DNA of 45,992 nt, from NCBI GenBank assembly GCA_025463675.1, contig JAODAX010000026.1, positions 1-45,992 of the forward strand, written 5' to 3'. Shown one piece after another: positions 16,761-25,975 of this stretch. The notes below the pieces were generated by a model. The model was not told the DNA's origin and ran no database searches. It was given only the letters and a program-made list of their open reading frames with translations. Numbering within the stretch: the first letter of the stretch is position 1; every line of letters starts with the position of its first letter. This DNA is from Naasia sp. GTDB lineage: Bacteria; Actinomycetota; Actinomycetes; Actinomycetales; Microbacteriaceae. Position numbers and translations under genes: made by a program.

Positions 16761-17594
16761 TCAGACTGAGCGACGCTCTCCGGCGGGCCGGCGGCCTCCC
16801 CGCTTCGGGCGCAGGAGAGCGCTCGGATGCGATCCGCCGAATCGGTTGGCGAAGTCCTCTCCTATGCGCGCCGCCGTGCGCCGGATCAGCGGAGCCAGCC
16901 GACCGAGATCCTCGCGGCCGAGGTGGGTCACCACACCCACCGCCGCTGGAGTGGCCCCCCGGCCCTGGGGCACGATCGCGGCGATGGCGAACGCCCCCAG
17001 CGTCATCTCCTGCCGGACGACCGAGTACCCCAGCTTCCGGACCTCGGCGAGCCGCTCACGCAGCCGGACCTCGTCGGTGACGGTGTGCACCGTCTCTCGC
17101 GACAGCGGCGCCGCGAAATATTCACCCAGTGGCTCGTCGTCGAGGGAGGCCAACAGGGCGTTACCCACGGCGGTGGAGTGCAGCGGTAGCCGGGCGCCGA
17201 TTCGCACGAGCGTCGGGAGAGCGGAGACGCCGGCGACCCGGACGATGTAGAGAGCCTCTCGGCGCGAAAGAACCGCGACGTGTGCGTTCTCGCCGGTGGC
17301 GTCGTACAGGGTCATGAGGTGGGGCAGGGCGGCTTCGCGGAGCTGCACGACCTGCGAATACTGTCCCAACTCCCACAGCCCCACGCCGACGCTGTAGGTG
17401 CCGTCAGGATTCCGGTCCACCAGCCCCTCGTCCACAAGTTCGGTGACGAGTCGATGAACGGTGGATCTCGGCAGGCCGGTGCGCTGCGTGAGCGCCCCGA
17501 GTGTCAGTTCGAAGTCGTTCTCGCTGAAAGCGTTGAGGATCGTGGCGATCCGGTGAATGAGGGATTCCCCCAGCGTGCCTGTGTTCCCCGCCAC
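16761..17594 (-). CDS. IclR-family transcriptional regulator
   Basis: 277 residues. N-terminal winged helix (about 10-75: LTLGALTQRTGLPRSTVHRLV) and C-terminal IclR effector domain (ENAHVAVLSRREALYIVRVAG, LPLHSTAVGNALLA, LGYSVVRQEMTLGAFAIAA). A basic tail ends PKRGGRRPAGERRSV. The GTG at 17594 has GGAGGAAAG about 5 nt upstream. Transcribed away from the ABC/LVIVD operon at 17713, so it very likely senses the transported compound or its metabolite and controls that operon and itself through the 118-bp gap. Confidence 0.92.
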   Translation of the reverse strand: MAGNTGTLGESLIHRIATILNAFSENDFELTLGALTQRTGLPRSTVHRLVTELVDEGLVDRNPDGTYSVGVGLWELGQYSQVVQLREAALPHLMTLYDATGENAHVAVLSRREALYIVRVAGVSALPTLVRIGARLPLHSTAVGNALLASLDDEPLGEYFAAPLSRETVHTVTDEVRLRERLAEVRKLGYSVVRQEMTLGAFAIAAIVPQGRGATPAAVGVVTHLGREDLGRLAPLIRRTAARIGEDFANRFGGSHPSALLRPKRGGRRPAGERRSV

Positions 17595-17632
17595 TGATCT
17601 TTCCTCCTGTCCCACTGAGCAGGATACGCGCG

Positions 17633-17661
17633 TTGACCGCTCGGGGAGCCCCTCGAACAAT
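17633..17661 (+). promoter_or_regulatory. Promoter of the ABC/LVIVD operon
   Basis: TTGACC (17633-17638) and AACAAT (17656-17661) are separated by 17 bp. The spacer holds the GC dyad TCGGGGAGCCCCTCGA (17641-17656), a possible IclR operator. Start of transcription would be near 17668, about 45 nt before the first gene. Confidence 0.6.
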
Positions 17662-17712
17662 GAGCACGCCACGGGGTCCGTGCGCCGCACAGCACTATCA
17701 ATGGAGATGGAC

Positions 17713-18918
17713 ATGAATCAACGACGACTCACAGTGTTGGCCGCGCTCGCGGCGGCCACCCTCGCGCTCTCCGGATGCTCAGGCGGAGGCGGCGATACCC
17801 CAACGGGCGACGGCGAGGGGACGGCGGAAGGCACCCTGCGGGTCGGCCTCATCTCCGCCAGCGCCGGCGCGTTCGCGTTCCAGGGCGAGAAGCTCAAAGA
17901 AGGCGTCGAGTTTGCGCTCGCCCAGCAGGGCGACCAGGTGAACGGCACCCGGATCGAGCTTGTGACCGAGGACGAGGGCACCACGACAGCCGAGGCGCTC
18001 ACCGCTGCCCGCCGTCTCGTTCAGCGGGATCCGGTCGATGTCATCATCGGCCCGACCGGAAGCGCCACATCGGTCGCCGTCGCCGAGGAGGTGGCCGACC
18101 GGGACCTCGCCACCGTGATCCTGCCGCTCGCCCTCACTGACGAGCTCACGTCGGAAGCCCTGCGCCCGAACCTCTTCCGCGTGCAGACGACGGCAGCGCA
18201 GGCGAACGGACCGTTCGGCACCTACGCGGCAGAGGAACTCGGTTACAAGCGCATCGCGGTCCTCGCCACGGACTTCCCCGCCGGTCGCGACTCGGCTGCC
18301 GCCTTCTCCGCCGCCTTCGAGGACGCGGGTGGCGACGTGGTCACCGAGATCTTCCCCCCGCTCGGGCAGGCCGACTTCGGACCGTTCTTCTCGCAGATCG
18401 ACACGGGCTCGATCGACGCCGTCTATGCCTGGTTCTCCGGACCCGACGCCGTGAAGTTCGTCAACCAGTACGACAGCCTGGGTCTGAAGGAGACCACGCC
18501 CCTCATCGGCTTCGCGGGCCTCAATGAGGAATTCATCCTGGAGCAGGTCAATCCCGCCGCCGTCGGGGCTGTCACCGTGACGCCGTACACCCCTTTCATC
18601 GAGGAGGAGGCCAACACATCCTTCGTGGAGGCGTACACGGAGGAGTTCGGTGAGGCTCCGGCCCTGCCCGCCGCCAACGCGTGGGTGGCGGTACAGGCCA
18701 TCCACGCCGCGCTGGAGGGCCTCGACGGTCCGTACACCGGCGACCGTGAGGCTTTCAACGAGTCGCTCGCGGGCATCCAGATCGACACCCCGCGCGGACC
18801 GATCTCGTTCGACGACAACCAGCAGGCGATCACGAACCTCTACATCACCGAGACCGCCATCACCGGCGGCGTCATCGGCAACAAGGTGAGGACTGTGCTG
18901 GAAGAGGTGGCCCAGTGA
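17713..18918 (+). CDS. ABC transporter substrate-binding lipoprotein (Leu/Ile/Val-binding type)
   Basis: 401 residues. Lipoprotein signal with lipobox LALSGC (Cys at about residue 22), then a two-lobe periplasmic-binding fold of type I: LRVGLISASAGAFAFQGEKLKEGVEFAL, VDVIIGPTGSATS, RVQTTAAQANGPFGTYA, RIAVLATDFPAGRDSA, DAVYAWFSGPDAVKFVNQY. Captures the ligand outside the membrane for LivHMGF. The family binds amino acids, amides, aromatic acids and urea, so the ligand is open. Three ATGs lie at 17701, 17707 and 17713; the last is chosen because GGAG lies 6 nt before it. Stop overlaps the next gene by 4 nt. Confidence 0.92.
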   Translation: MNQRRLTVLAALAAATLALSGCSGGGGDTPTGDGEGTAEGTLRVGLISASAGAFAFQGEKLKEGVEFALAQQGDQVNGTRIELVTEDEGTTTAEALTAARRLVQRDPVDVIIGPTGSATSVAVAEEVADRDLATVILPLALTDELTSEALRPNLFRVQTTAAQANGPFGTYAAEELGYKRIAVLATDFPAGRDSAAAFSAAFEDAGGDVVTEIFPPLGQADFGPFFSQIDTGSIDAVYAWFSGPDAVKFVNQYDSLGLKETTPLIGFAGLNEEFILEQVNPAAVGAVTVTPYTPFIEEEANTSFVEAYTEEFGEAPALPAANAWVAVQAIHAALEGLDGPYTGDREAFNESLAGIQIDTPRGPISFDDNQQAITNLYITETAITGGVIGNKVRTVLEEVAQ

Positions 18919-20177
18919 GCACCGGCGCCCACCCGGACTTCATCATCTCGGACGGCCTCGAGTTCGTGGGCTACCACGACCTCGAGGGCCGCCCGGCCTT
19001 CAAGATGGCGCTGTGGCCGAGCGGCGACCGCTGGTACATGTACCTGGGCCACTTCTGGCACCGCGGCTGGACCGTGCTCGACGTAACCGACCCGGCTAAC
19101 CCCGAGTTCGTCAACTGGATCGACGGCCCCGCCAACACCTGGACCCTCCAGGTCCAGGCTGCCGACGGGCTCCTCGTCACCGCGCTGGAGAAAATCGGCG
19201 GCCCGTTCGCGGAACGGGCGAAAATCTGGGGCGGCAACCCAGAGGCGGACAATGACGAGGGCGTGCTGTTCTGGTCACTGGAGGATCCGACGACGCCGCG
19301 GCTGTTGAGCCACTTCCGCACCGGGGGCAACGGCACGCACCGCAACTACTACGTGGGTGGGAATCGCGCCTACCTCGCAGCGAACATGGAGGGCTACCGC
19401 AGCAACATCTACGTGTCGCTCGACATCAGCGATCCGTCCAATCCGGTCGAGGTGGGGCGCTGGCACTTCCCCGGCCAGTGGATCGCCGGTGGCGAGACGC
19501 CGGAACACGACCAGTACCTGCACGGGCCGGCCTACGTGCTCGGCGATCGGGCTTACCTGCCGTACGGACGCGCGGGCGCGGTGGTCCTCGACATCTCGGA
19601 TGAGCGGAACCCCAAGCAGATCGGGCACATCGACATCGGCAGCTTCGGCAGCATCGTGGGCACCCACTCGGTGCTTCCGCTGCTTGAGCGGAACCTCGCC
19701 ATCGTCACCACGGAGGCCATTTACGAGGAGGAGCGCGACCCGATGAACCTCGTGTTCACGGTCGACCTCACCGATGAGACCCGGCCGAAGCCGATCGCGG
19801 CGTTCCCGACGCCGGTGCCGCCCGCCGAGCTCGGCATCGCCGATTTCCATGATCTGGGCGGCAAATTCGGGCCGCACAACATCCAGCTGCCGCATTCGCT
19901 GCCCTGGATGGCGGAGGTGGGCGACCACGTCCACATCACCTATGAGAGCGGCGGGATGTGGACCTACGACATCTCGAACCCGGGGCTGCCTCAGCCGCTG
20001 GAGTACTTCGTTCCCAGCGCACCGGCGGAGCGCCGAGGGGCGCTGCCGAAGAACCTCGAGACGCAGACCGAGGACATCGTCGTGGACTCCCGCGGCTACA
20101 TCTATCTGAGCGACAAGAATCATGGGATCTTCATCCTCCGCGACCGGCGACACTCGCCGGCCACCGAGGAGGGGTGA
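18915..20177 (+). CDS. LVIVD-repeat beta-propeller protein
   Basis: 420 residues with no signal peptide, so cytoplasmic. Several LVIVD-type blades are visible (VLDVTDPANPEFV, SLDISDPSNPVEVG, VLDISDERNPKQIG, TVDLTDETRPKPI, TYDISNPGLPQPL). Histidines recur just before blade strands: 46/49, 142, 198/203, 251, 321/327, as in propellers that hold a metal in the central channel. GTGA overlaps the substrate-binding-protein stop and its own stop overlaps livH, so it is an obligate member of the transporter operon. Likely role: enzyme or binding protein acting on the imported compound. No tested function is known to me. Confidence 0.88.
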   Translation: MSTGAHPDFIISDGLEFVGYHDLEGRPAFKMALWPSGDRWYMYLGHFWHRGWTVLDVTDPANPEFVNWIDGPANTWTLQVQAADGLLVTALEKIGGPFAERAKIWGGNPEADNDEGVLFWSLEDPTTPRLLSHFRTGGNGTHRNYYVGGNRAYLAANMEGYRSNIYVSLDISDPSNPVEVGRWHFPGQWIAGGETPEHDQYLHGPAYVLGDRAYLPYGRAGAVVLDISDERNPKQIGHIDIGSFGSIVGTHSVLPLLERNLAIVTTEAIYEEERDPMNLVFTVDLTDETRPKPIAAFPTPVPPAELGIADFHDLGGKFGPHNIQLPHSLPWMAEVGDHVHITYESGGMWTYDISNPGLPQPLEYFVPSAPAERRGALPKNLETQTEDIVVDSRGYIYLSDKNHGIFILRDRRHSPATEEG

Positions 20178-21127
20178 TGCTCCGCATCGCCCTCGACGGT
20201 CTCTCGTTCGGGTCTCTGCTGTTCATCGCGGCAATCGGGATGTCCCTGAGCTTCGGGGTCCTGCGGCTCGTCAACCTGGCTCACGGCGGTCTTTTCATGC
20301 TTGGCGCGTACCTCGCCAGCAGCCTGCTGTCCTGGCCGGGCGGATGGGTCACCGCGATTTTCGGCTCCGCCGTCGCCGTCGGCCTGCTGGGGCTCGCGAT
20401 CGAGCGTGGCCTGCTGCGCTACTTTCGGACCAACCACCTCGCACAGGTGCTGATCACCCTTGGCATCGTGTTCATCCTCCACTGGCTGACGCTGGCGGTC
20501 TGGGGCGGGGCGCCACTCCTGTCCGCGCCGCCCGAGATCGTGAGCAGCGGAGTCTCGATCAGCGGCCAGCAGTACCCGGTCTACCGACTGGCCCTCATCG
20601 GGTTCGGCCTGGTGATGTTCGTCGCGATTTGGCTGGTGTTCTCGCGGACGCGCTACGGCGCCATGGTGCGCGCCACTGTCGACGACGAGCAGATGGCGCG
20701 CGGAATCGGACTCCGCAGCGAGCTGATCGGCGCGACGGTCTTCGCGGTGGGGGCCGCACTCGCCGGGATGGCCGGCGCGATTGGCCTGCCCTATCTGGGT
20801 GCATATCCGGGCCTCGACGGGGAGGTGCTGCTGTTCTCACTGATCATCATCATCATCGGAGGCGCCGGGAGCATCCTCGGCAGCTTCATCGCCGCCATCA
20901 CCGTCGGCCTCATCAACGCCTTCACAGCGGCCTACCTCCCGTTCGTGTCCTCCTTCGTGCTGTTCGCGGTGATGATCGTGCTGCTGATCTTCCGTCCCTA
21001 CGGCCTCCTCGGCCGGGAGATCGTCGCGTCGGTGCACCTCCCGCAGTCCGACGGGCTGGGCGGCAAGGCGATCGATGCGGTCGCCAAGCGGGTTGCCGCA
21101 CTGAGGACGAGCGGGGGCCAGCCTTGA
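20177..21127 (+). CDS. Branched-chain amino acid-type ABC permease (LivH family)
   Basis: 316 residues, about eight transmembrane helices. First membrane subunit of the importer: GLSFGSLLFIAAIGMSLSFGVLRLVNLAHGGLFMLGAY is the classical LivH N-terminus; ARGIGLRSELIGATVFAVGAALAGMAGA is the cytoplasmic coupling region and IIIGGAGSILGSFIAA the conserved later segment. ATG overlaps the previous stop by 1 nt, preceded by GAGGAGGGG. Pairs with the permease at 21124. Confidence 0.93.
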   Translation: MLRIALDGLSFGSLLFIAAIGMSLSFGVLRLVNLAHGGLFMLGAYLASSLLSWPGGWVTAIFGSAVAVGLLGLAIERGLLRYFRTNHLAQVLITLGIVFILHWLTLAVWGGAPLLSAPPEIVSSGVSISGQQYPVYRLALIGFGLVMFVAIWLVFSRTRYGAMVRATVDDEQMARGIGLRSELIGATVFAVGAALAGMAGAIGLPYLGAYPGLDGEVLLFSLIIIIIGGAGSILGSFIAAITVGLINAFTAAYLPFVSSFVLFAVMIVLLIFRPYGLLGREIVASVHLPQSDGLGGKAIDAVAKRVAALRTSGGQP

Positions 21128-22050
21128 CCCGCCGGAGACTGGCGGTCGTCGGAACCGCTCTCGCCGTGGCCGCCGCAGCGTCGGCTCCGCTCTGGCTGGG
21201 CGGCTACGAATTGGGAGTGCTCAACCTTGCGCTGGTGATGGGGCTCCTCGCCATCAGCACGAACATCGTGCTGGGCTTCGGCGGTCTCGTCACGCTCGGC
21301 CAGGGGGCGTTCTTCGGGCTGGGCGCCTACACGGCCGGACTGCTCTCCACCTACGCCGACGTGCGGGGATTCGCCGCCGTGGCGATCGCGGTGGCCGTCG
21401 GCACAGTCGCGGCGGGCCTGGTCGGCCTCGTGGTGCTGCGCAGCCAGGGGCTCTACTTCATGATGCTCACCATCGCCATCGCGCAGCTCCTCTACGCCGT
21501 TGCATTCCGCTGGCGGGAGGTGAGCGGCGGACCGGAGGGTCTGGTCGGGGTGTACTTCGGCCAGCCTGGCGACCTGTTCGACCGCCCTGAGTGGTTCTAC
21601 GCGCTCACGCTCGTGTGCCTCGTCGTCTGCACGGTGATCGCGTGGCGGCTGCGGCACAGCCCCTTCGGCAGGTCCCTGATCGGCACCCGGGAGAACGCGG
21701 GAAAGATGGCGGCGCTCGGCTTCGACGTCCGTGGAATCCAGCTGCGGGCGTTCGTCGCCGCCGGCGCCATCGCGGCTCTCGCGGGCGCGCTCTTCGCCTA
21801 CTACAACGCCTTCCTTGATCCGAGTGTCTTCGGGATCGACATGTCGGCGCTGGCGCTGATCATGGTGCTGCTCGGCGGATCCGGCACCATCGCAGGACCG
21901 ATCATCGGTGCGGTCATCCTCACCTTCCTGCAAAGCTCACTCACGTCCGTCTCGTCGGCATGGCTGCTGATCCTGGGCATCGTGTACGTGCTCGTGGTCA
22001 TCGTGGCGCCGCGGGGCATCGTGGGCCTATTCACGCGAGGCCGATCATGA
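21124..22050 (+). CDS. Branched-chain amino acid-type ABC permease (LivM family)
   Basis: 308 residues. Second membrane subunit, with GFGGLVTLGQGAFFGLGAYTAGLL, LRSQGLYFMMLTIAIAQ, NAGKMAALGFDVRGIQLRAFVAAGAIAALAGALFAYY and LLGGSGTIAGPIIGA typical of LivM. The start is a TTG (21124) overlapping the livH stop by 4 nt with a G-rich ribosome site upstream; no closer ATG or GTG fits the N-terminus. The stop overlaps the livG ATG by 4 nt. Confidence 0.92.
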   Translation: MTRRRLAVVGTALAVAAAASAPLWLGGYELGVLNLALVMGLLAISTNIVLGFGGLVTLGQGAFFGLGAYTAGLLSTYADVRGFAAVAIAVAVGTVAAGLVGLVVLRSQGLYFMMLTIAIAQLLYAVAFRWREVSGGPEGLVGVYFGQPGDLFDRPEWFYALTLVCLVVCTVIAWRLRHSPFGRSLIGTRENAGKMAALGFDVRGIQLRAFVAAGAIAALAGALFAYYNAFLDPSVFGIDMSALALIMVLLGGSGTIAGPIIGAVILTFLQSSLTSVSSAWLLILGIVYVLVVIVAPRGIVGLFTRGRS

Positions 22051-22811
22051 CCACTGATGCACTCACCATCCGAGGACTGCACAAGCGCTTCCGTTCTCTG
22101 CGGGTGATCACCGGGCTCGACCTCACGGTGGCCCAGGGCGAGCGCCACGTGATCTTCGGGCCCAACGGCGCCGGCAAGACCACGTTGTTCAACGTGATCA
22201 GCGGCCAGATCCGGCAGGAGCAGGGCACCATCCAGCTCTTCGGCGAACCGCTGGACCGAGTGCCGGTCTTCCGACGAGCCCGCCGGGGGGTCGTTCGCAC
22301 GCAGCAGGTTTCCTCCGTATTCCGGGAGCTGACCCTCCGTGAGAATCTGGAATTGGCCCTGCAGGCGCAGACCGCCCACAGCACCGCGTTCCTTCCTCGA
22401 CGTGGGGAGGGCACCCTCAGCGAGACCGTGAACGAGGTTCTCGAGGAGTGGTCATGGGGCGGCCGCGGGGACACCGTGGTGGGGACGCTGGCGTACGGCG
22501 AGCAACGGCGGGTGGAGCTTGCTACCGCACTGCTGCAGAAGCCTCGGCTGCTGCTCCTCGACGAGCCGATGGCTGGCCTGACCGAGCAGGAGAGCGATCG
22601 GATCGCGGAGACAATCGCCGCACTCGACCGCAGCATCTCTGTGCTGTTGATCGAGCACCACGTCAGCATCGCGCTTCAAATCGCCGACCGCGTCAGCGTC
22701 ATGCACCAGGGGACCATGGTGGCGTCCGGGACCCCGGAGCAGATCTCCGACGACGAACTGGTCCGAGAGGTCTACCTCGGAACCTCGGCCGGCCACGAAG
22801 GACGGAACTGA
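22047..22811 (+). CDS. Branched-chain amino acid-type ABC ATPase (LivG family)
   Basis: 254 residues. One of two ATP-hydrolysing subunits powering uptake. Walker A GPNGAGKTT, signature LAYGEQRR in place of LSGGQ, which is normal for LivG, Walker B LLLLDEP, switch His in LIEHHV. The segment between Walker A and signature is shorter than in typical 255-290-residue LivG proteins. ATGA overlap with livM. Confidence 0.93.
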   Translation: MTTDALTIRGLHKRFRSLRVITGLDLTVAQGERHVIFGPNGAGKTTLFNVISGQIRQEQGTIQLFGEPLDRVPVFRRARRGVVRTQQVSSVFRELTLRENLELALQAQTAHSTAFLPRRGEGTLSETVNEVLEEWSWGGRGDTVVGTLAYGEQRRVELATALLQKPRLLLLDEPMAGLTEQESDRIAETIAALDRSISVLLIEHHVSIALQIADRVSVMHQGTMVASGTPEQISDDELVREVYLGTSAGHEGRN

Positions 22812-22812
22812 C

Positions 22813-23523
22813 ATGCTCGAGATCGTCGACATCCATGCCAACCACGGCGACAGCTACACGATCCAGGGCGTCAGCATGTCCGTGGAGCGCGGCGCCTGCC
22901 TCGGCGTGCTGGGACGCAACGGGGCCGGGAAGACAACCCTCATGCAGAGCGTCCTGGGGCTGCATCCGGCTCGTGCGCAGCGCATCACGCTCGACGGCCG
23001 CGACCTGACGCGCGCATCGGCTCGGGATCGGATCCGGGCGGGGCTTGCGCTCGTGCCGCAGGGGCGCCGCATCTTCCCGACTCTCACCGTGGAAGAGAAC
23101 CTGCGCGTCGTGCCTCCGTCCGAGGCCGGTCGCCTCGACATCGCCGACGTATATCGGAGATTCCCGCGACTGCAGGAGCGCAGGAGCAACATGGGCCACC
23201 AGCTGAGCGGCGGAGAGCAGCAGATGCTGGCGATCGGCCGGGCCCTGATGAGCGACCCGCAGTATCTCCTGCTGGACGAGCCGACCGAAGGGCTTGCCCC
23301 GACGATCGTGGCCGAGGTTGTGGATGTGATCCGGCGGGTGGTGTCCGAGGGCCGCGGGGTGGTCTTGGTCGAGCAGGGGATCCAGTTCGTACTGGACCTG
23401 GCCGACGACCTGGTCGTCATGGATCACGGCAAGGTGGTGCTCAGCGGCGGATCCGCACAGTACCGCGAGGACTCTGGCCCGCTGCTCACCCACTTGGGCA
23501 TCTCCACGGGCACCCCCCGGTAG
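22813..23523 (+). CDS. Branched-chain amino acid-type ABC ATPase (LivF family)
   Basis: 236 residues. Second ATPase: Walker A GRNGAGKTT, Q-loop LVPQGRRIFPTLTVEENL, signature LSGGEQQM, Walker B LLLDEPTEGLAP, switch VLVEQ, all typical of LivF. One base after the livG stop. Last intact gene of the operon; the damaged TPP enzyme follows 83 nt downstream in the same direction and could have been its last member. Confidence 0.93.
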   Translation: MLEIVDIHANHGDSYTIQGVSMSVERGACLGVLGRNGAGKTTLMQSVLGLHPARAQRITLDGRDLTRASARDRIRAGLALVPQGRRIFPTLTVEENLRVVPPSEAGRLDIADVYRRFPRLQERRSNMGHQLSGGEQQMLAIGRALMSDPQYLLLDEPTEGLAPTIVAEVVDVIRRVVSEGRGVVLVEQGIQFVLDLADDLVVMDHGKVVLSGGSAQYREDSGPLLTHLGISTGTPR

Positions 23524-23606
23524 CGCGAGACGAGGGTCGACCCCGCAGCATCTCCGCGCTCTGCGCCTGGGGCGAGTCAAGCCCTGGGTTCCGGCGGGCT
23601 GTGGCC

Positions 23607-25402
23607 ATGGCGGACACGACGGTGTCGGACGCTCTGGTCGAGCGCCTGCAGGTCTGGGGCGTCGACCGGGTGTTCGGCTACAGCGGTGACGGGATCAACG
23701 GGGTGATGGCGGCGCTCGACCGCACCGACGGGGCCGTCGCGCTCGTCCAGGCGCGCCATGACGAGAACGCCGCGTTCATGGCGGTGGGGCATGCCAAGTA
23801 CACCGGCGGCGTCGGGGTGGTGGTGTCCACGCAGGGGCCCGGCGCCATCCAGCTGCTGAACGGGCTTTACGACGCGAAGCTCGACGGTGTGTCGGTCGTC
23901 GCCGTCGTCGGCCAGCAGGCGCTCAGCGTACTCGGCAGCGAATACCTGCAGGAGGTGAACCTGCTGCAGCTGTTCTCCGATGTCGCCGCCCAGTTCGTGC
24001 AGCAGATTTCCTCGCCGGAGCAGATCCCGCTGGTGATCGATCGCGCGTTCCGCACCGCGATCGCGACCCGCTCCCCCGCGGTCGTGATCGTGCCGGACGA
24101 CGTGCAGAAGGCGCCGGCGGCGGAGCTGTCTCCGGAGCACGGCATCGGGGTGACGGCCGCTGGCGCCCCGCAGCCGCGGGTGATCCCCGCTGACCCCGAC
24201 CTCGACGCCGCCGCGGCGGTGCTCAACGCCGGCAGCAGGGTGGCGTTCCTCGTCGGCCAGGGCGCCCGCTCGGCCGCGGCGGAGGTCGTCGAACTGGCTG
24301 AACGGCTGGGCGCCGGTAAGCGACGTCGCTGCTCGGCAAGCCGCATCTGGACGAGTCGCTGCCCTTCGCCGTCGGCACCATGGGCCACCTGGGCAGCACC
24401 GCGAGCGCCGACCTGTTCGGCCGCTGCGACACGCTCCTCATCGTCGGCTCCAACGATCGTGGACGGAGTTCTACCCTCCGCCCGGCGCGGCGCGCGCGGT
24501 GCAGATCGACCTCAATCCGCGCAACGTGGGGAACCGCTACCCGATCGAGGTGGGCTTGGTGGGCGACGCCGGCCCGACGCTTCGCCACCTCCTCGACCGC
24601 GTTCAGGGAGGTCGGGGCTCCGGGTGGCGCGCGGAGGTGGAGGAGTCGGTCCGCCGGTGGCGCGGGATCGCCGCGGAGCGCGCCGCGACGCCCGCCGACC
24701 CGCTCAACCCGGAGTCCGCGATCCGGGAGCTCGGCTCCCGGCTGCCAGCGGATGCGCAGCTCGCCCTGGACGTCGGCAGCGTCGTCTACTGGTACGCCCG
24801 CCAGCTGGTCCTCCCGCCGGGCGTCCCGGCGCATGTGTCGGGCACCCTCGCCTCGATGGGGTGCGGGGTCCCCTACGGGATCGCCGCGAAGTTCGCGGAA
24901 CCGGCACGACCGGTCGTGGTGCTGACCGGGGACGGCGGCATGCAGATGACCGGCGTCGCCGAGCTGATCACTGTCGTCTCCCGGTGGCGGGACTGGGCCG
25001 ATCTGCGATTCGTCGTGGCCGTGCTGAACAACGGCGACCTCGCCGAGGTGACGTGGGAGCAGCGCGAGATGGAGTCGGCGCCGCGCTTCCCGGAGAGTCA
25101 GGCGCTGCCCGACTTCCCGTACGCCGGGTACGCCGAGCTGCTCGGCCTGACGGGCATCCGGGTGACCGCGCCGGACGAAGTCGGCGCCGCCTGGGATGCC
25201 GCGCTGACCGCGGACCGCCCCGTCCTGATCGAGTTCGACCGACCCCGCCGTGCCGCTGCTGCCGCCCTTCCCAGCGGGACGCGAGAAGCTCGATCCCCTG
25301 CGGAAGGGGCTGCGTCAGGAGGGGACCGCAACGGCCCAGCGGGCCCTCAGGCTGCTGGAGGAGTACGCCGGCCATGAGGAGGACGCGGCGGCGGGAGGCT
25401 AG
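23607..25402 (+). pseudogene. Pyruvate oxidase-like TPP enzyme, three frameshifts
   Basis: Thiamine-diphosphate enzyme of the PoxB/acetolactate synthase fold, about 598 residues when repaired. Catalytic Glu in ARHDENAAFMA, TQGPGAIQLLNGLYDAKLD, and the TPP/Mg motif GDGGMQMTG...LNNGDL are intact, but in different frames. Breaks lie near 24318-24328 (before LLGKPHLDE), at about 24456 (NDPWTEF-like sequence broken at GATC-GTGG) and near 25237-25240. The repaired end is the TAG at 25400-25402, sharing CTAG with the convergent mug stop. A GTG at 23601 is an alternative start. Function if expressed: oxidative decarboxylation of pyruvate or a related 2-oxo acid. Decay versus sequence error is unresolved. 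Confidence 0.8.
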
Positions 25403-25972
25403 CCGCGTTCCCCCCGGATGCCCGCCACCCGCGCAGGCTCCGCGTACGCCGCGGCGAGCGACGCCAGGGACGGAGGCGTTGAGCCCGCTCGGGTTCGGCA
25501 CCACCCACAGCTCCGCGCCGCCGAGTCGCTCCTCCTGGCGCCCCGGCCGCGCCTTCGGCCGGTGGAGCCCCGTCCGGTAGGCACCGATCCCGGCGACCGC
25601 GACGACGGCCGGCCGCCACTGCGCCACCCGCTCGTCCAGCGCGATGGCGCCGTCGCGGTACTCGGCCGCGGACAGCTCGTCAGCGCGCGCCGTCGCCCGC
25701 CGCACCAGGTTCGTGATGCCGATGCCGCGGTCGAGGAGGTGCCGCCGATCCTGATCGCGGAGCCCGTCGCCGGCCCAGATCAGGTAGTCGGTGATGCCGG
25801 CGGCGGCGAGTGCGGGATAGAACCGGTTGCCGGGGCGGGCGAACGGTGCGCCGGTCGCGGCGGTCCAGAGGCCGGGGTTGATGCCGACGATCAGCAGCCG
25901 CACGCCCGGCTCCCACAGGTCTGGGATGGTGCGGCCCCGGTACTGGAGCAGCTACTCAGGTGTGAAGCTCAC
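25399..25972 (-). pseudogene. mug: Mug-type uracil/mismatch DNA glycosylase, disrupted
   Basis: The core RLLIVGINPGLWTAATGAPFARPGNRFYPAL carries the GINPG active-site motif of G:T/U mismatch-specific DNA glycosylases, and NPSGLNA is the second conserved motif. A GTG at 25972 would give MSFTPE, then an in-frame TAG (25954-25952) where Glu is expected, followed by LLQYRGRTIPDLW. After NPSGLNAS the frame is lost; the proper end (PSLASLAAAYAEPARVAGIRGERG) continues in another frame to the TAG at 25401-25399. The internal GTG at 25903 could give only a shortened product. Two independent lesions, or errors in this sequence. Confidence 0.75.
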
Positions 25973-25975
25973 CTC

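Noticed and set aside
23607-25402. Programmed frameshifting in the TPP gene
   Set aside because: Three separate shifts without slippery motifs; programmed recoding would be a single event.
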